Below, piece after piece: positions 12,572-14,503 of a DNA stretch of 14,503 nucleotides (position 1 is the stretch's first letter; the number at the start of each line of letters is the position of its first letter). Where the stretch lies: assembly GCA_964608595.1 (NCBI GenBank), contig CAZSOU010000062.1, positions 1-14,503 on the forward strand, given 5' to 3'. A program made the translations under genes and the position numbers. The DNA is from Oleiagrimonas sp964608595 (lineage in GTDB: Bacteria; Pseudomonadota; Gammaproteobacteria; Xanthomonadales; Rhodanobacteraceae). The notes below the pieces were generated by a model that worked only from the letters and a program-made list of their open reading frames with translations, searched no databases and was not told the DNA's origin.

Positions 12572-14205
12572 TCGGCAAGGCGCTGCGGGGTGATCGGGCA
12601 CGCGGGTTGATGTCGTATCTCGTCTCGGAGGGGCGGGCGAACGAGCACACCGATCCGCATGTGGTGGCCGGGGATTCCGAGACGATGTTGTTCTTCGAGG
12701 GCCGCGAGTTGGGGCGCGAGGATGCGCTCGACATCGGCGCGATCATCGACGCCCCGCATGCTCGTTCGGGGACACGAGTGCCGGCGCCGGTGCGTGAGTT
12801 CGACGAGTCGGTACAGGAGTATGTGACGGTCGGGCACAAGGATCAGCATGTGTATCACCTGATCTTGTCGGCGGCCCCGGAGGACGGCACGCTCACCGAT
12901 GGGCAGTGGCAGGCGATGGCCACCGACGTGATGGACAGCCTCGGGTTCACCGCGGCGTCGGGGAAGGCGCCGGCACCGTGGGCGGCGGTCAACCACGGGC
13001 AGGGCCTGTCCGGTCAGGACCATGTGCACATCGTCGCGTCGCTCGTGCGCGAGGACGGCACGAAGGTGGGTTTGTACCGGGACTTCCAGACGATCTCGGC
13101 GGCCTGTGCGCGCATGGAACGCCAGCACGGGCTGGAAGTGGTGGCGGGACGCGACGATAAGACGCGGCTCGGGTCCTATACGCGCGCCGAGTCGGGTAAG
13201 GCACGCCGCGAGGCACGCGAGCTTGACCGCACGGAGCTCGAGCAGGTGGTGCGCCAGTGCGCGGTGGCGAGCCGTGGCGAGGACGAGTTCGTGCGCCGGG
13301 TGCGGCGGGCAGGCGTGTTGATCGCGCCGCGGTTCGCGCGCGGCGGCGAGGACACGGTGGTCGGCTACAAGGTGGCGCTGCGCCCGCCGAACAAGGGCAT
13401 GAAGGCCGTGTGGTTCGGCGGCGGGAACCTCGCGACGGATCTGCGGTTGCCCGCGGTGCGCGGGCTGCTGCGGGCGCACTCGGACGAGCAGTCGGTCGCC
13501 GAGTGGCGTGCGGCCGCACGCCGTAGGCCGGTGGCGTACCGGGGGGCCGAGACGTATGCGGTGCAATCCGAACAGATCACCAAACTGTCGGCGCACGCGA
13601 AGCGGTGGTCCGACTACCTCGAGTCGATCGACCCGGCCAACCGAGCCGAGTGGGCGCGGGCCGCCGCGTACACTTCGGGCGCGTTGCACGCGTTGGCCGA
13701 CCGGATGGGCGATGCCGACATGCGTGCGCTGGCGGCGCGGATCGGCCGGTCGGCGGTGCCGCCGCGAGACGCCGCGGCCGCGACCGGGCGGATGCCGCGG
13801 TTGACGGTATTCGCGGTGATCGCCGCGCAGTCCTCGCGGGCGATCAGCCCCGCGGTGGCGTGGGCGGTGCTGCTCGACCAGCTGGCGCGCACCGTCGAGG
13901 CGTTCGCGTCCGCGAACGCGGCGGCCGGCCGGGCACGGGAGGCCGAAGGGTTGCGCGACCAGATGCGGCAGACGATGACGCGGGTGCGCGAAAGTCATCC
14001 GCAGGCGGTGATGCCCGAGTACGCCGCCGAGCTGCAAGAGCGGTTCGACGCCGTGCGGGCGGGGCTGTCGAAGGCGTCGTTCTGGGAAACGCGGCCGATC
14101 AAGGACAACACGCGCAAGCCGCGCGCGTTCGGAGCGAGCCACCGGCCGCGCCCGGTCCAGAACGCGCCGCGGCAGCGACGCAGCGAGGACAGAAGCAGAG
14201 GATAA
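12568..14205 (+). CDS. Relaxase / mobilization nuclease
   Basis: The 545-residue protein is a MobA/VirD2-like relaxase. Motif I around RARGLMSYLVSEGRANEH gives Tyr17 as a probable nicking residue. The metal site is likely formed by H94-x-x-H97 (QHVYHLILS) and D151-H152-V-H154 (QDHVHIVASLV). The relaxase domain covers about the first 200 residues. The rest is Arg/Ala-rich, largely helical, with no recognised primase or helicase domain, and ends in a basic tail (RPRPVQNAPRQRRSEDRSRG). Relaxases nick oriT and carry the strand to the recipient. With no secretion or coupling-protein genes in view, the plasmid would be mobilized by a helper. The GTG overlaps mobC. The exact MOB class is not certain; MOBP-like is my best guess. 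Confidence 0.9.
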   Translation: MIGKALRGDRARGLMSYLVSEGRANEHTDPHVVAGDSETMLFFEGRELGREDALDIGAIIDAPHARSGTRVPAPVREFDESVQEYVTVGHKDQHVYHLILSAAPEDGTLTDGQWQAMATDVMDSLGFTAASGKAPAPWAAVNHGQGLSGQDHVHIVASLVREDGTKVGLYRDFQTISAACARMERQHGLEVVAGRDDKTRLGSYTRAESGKARREARELDRTELEQVVRQCAVASRGEDEFVRRVRRAGVLIAPRFARGGEDTVVGYKVALRPPNKGMKAVWFGGGNLATDLRLPAVRGLLRAHSDEQSVAEWRAAARRRPVAYRGAETYAVQSEQITKLSAHAKRWSDYLESIDPANRAEWARAAAYTSGALHALADRMGDADMRALAARIGRSAVPPRDAAAATGRMPRLTVFAVIAAQSSRAISPAVAWAVLLDQLARTVEAFASANAAAGRAREAEGLRDQMRQTMTRVRESHPQAVMPEYAAELQERFDAVRAGLSKASFWETRPIKDNTRKPRAFGASHRPRPVQNAPRQRRSEDRSRG

Positions 14206-14278
14206 GGAGCGCGCCGCCTAACGCATCACCCGCGGGATACTGGCCGCGACCAGCGTCCTCGGCGGGGTCGCCCATGCG

Positions 14279-14318
14279 CCACGTACCCGGGGCCGCGACG
14301 GTGTCACCGGGTACGTGG
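14279..14318. terminator. Hairpin between relaxase and type ISP genes
   Basis: CCACGTACCCGG (14279-14290) pairs perfectly with CCGGGTACGTGG (14307-14318) around a 16-base loop. It lies in the gap of 128 bases between convergent stops at 14205 and 14334, and so could end both transcripts. Confidence 0.65.
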
Positions 14319-14333
14319 GAAGGCGTGCGGTGG

Positions 14334-14503
14334 TCATGGGGTCATGTCCGGGCCCGCGAGAGAATCGACGATCGCCATGGTCTCCACCGCGACGGTCGTC
14401 ACCTTGGCGATGAGGTCGACGATGTAGCGGGGGTCGTCGTGCTCGTCGCACCAGTCGTTGGGGTCGTTGACGATGCCGGAGGCCTTGTCGGTCTTGACCT
14501 GGT
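14334..14503 (-). CDS. C-terminal end of a type ISP-like restriction-modification enzyme (enters from outside)
   Basis: Reading leftwards from the right edge, 55 residues precede a TGA at 14336-14334. They start QVKTDKASGIVNDPNDW and continue DDPRYIVDLIAKVTTVAVETMAIVDSL. The block TDKASGIVNDPNDW followed by a DPRYIxDL helix is, from memory, the usual ending of type ISP / DEAD-helicase restriction proteins. The N-terminus of just such a protein leaves the window at the other end on the same strand, so both are probably one gene on a circular molecule. If the two edges are joined directly, the frames do not match (the left part leaves in a different phase), so DNA is missing between them. The gene is convergent with the relaxase. 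Confidence 0.75.
   Translation of the reverse strand, partial: QVKTDKASGIVNDPNDWCDEHDDPRYIVDLIAKVTTVAVETMAIVDSLAGPDMTP

Noticed and set aside
12448..14142. A 564-codon minus-strand frame across the relaxase
   Set aside because: It mirrors the relaxase codons and is Arg/Pro/His-rich with no recognisable domain; the plus strand has clear relaxase motifs and coupling to mobC.
14218..14451. 77-codon minus-strand frame at the right edge
   Set aside because: It overlaps the type ISP C-terminus in another frame and is Arg-rich; the alternative frame has the conserved NDPNDW block.
1..14503. CRISPR arrays, tRNA or rRNA genes, insertion sequences
   Set aside because: No regularly spaced repeats, tRNA-like cloverleaf, rRNA stretch, transposase or terminal inverted repeats were seen by eye.

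Overview
The window is GC-rich actinobacterial DNA with many GTG starts, several genes that lack a Shine-Dalgarno sequence, and tightly overlapping gene pairs. It looks like most of a mobilizable plasmid from the Gordonia/Rhodococcus/Mycobacterium group. This placement rests on recognising a pAL5000-type repA-repB pair, a ParA partition operon, and a mobC-relaxase pair with no type IV secretion genes. All family names come from reading motifs by eye; no database search was made.

Layout. Positions 1-728 (minus) hold the N-terminal 242 residues of a large nuclease-helicase that looks like a type ISP restriction-modification enzyme. Positions 14334-14503 (minus) hold what looks like the last 55 residues of the same kind of protein. 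The simplest reading is a circular plasmid, with the window cut inside this one gene, so that only the middle of the gene is missing. Next comes an EcsC-family gene (897-1946, minus). A partition module follows: parA and a small ribbon-helix-helix partner at 2255-3312, flanked by GTTAAC-cored repeats and a 22-bp palindrome. The replication module is read leftwards (repA, repB, a Cys-rich small ORF; 4859-3400). It is divergent from a CopG-like regulator gene (5067-5354), with a 17-bp palindrome and the likely origin between them.

Positions 5377-6052 hold two small ORFs and then a 300-base stretch with three large inverted repeats. An unknown 114-residue gene (6053-6397, minus) has a near-consensus promoter overlain by phased CAAGAT boxes. 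The abiEi-abiEii type IV toxin-antitoxin operon (6728-8649) follows, then a serine resolvase with a possible res dyad (8713-9367), a small lipoprotein (9440-9874), and an Mrr-type endonuclease (10138-11055). Positions 11056-11370 contain no protein gene but several strong hairpins, one with a UUCG tetraloop; this is a candidate small RNA. A GIY-YIG protein gene on the minus strand (11972-11371) is split by a one-base frameshift. The mobC-relaxase operon (12176-14205) closes the window and ends at a hairpin facing the type ISP gene.

Together the genes cover replication and its control, partition, multimer resolution, addiction (AbiE), mobilization in trans, and control of incoming DNA (type ISP enzyme, Mrr, possibly the GIY-YIG protein). 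The parts least explained by known families are the three-hairpin region, the CAAGAT-controlled gene, the hairpin RNA candidate and the Cys-rich ORF coupled to repB.
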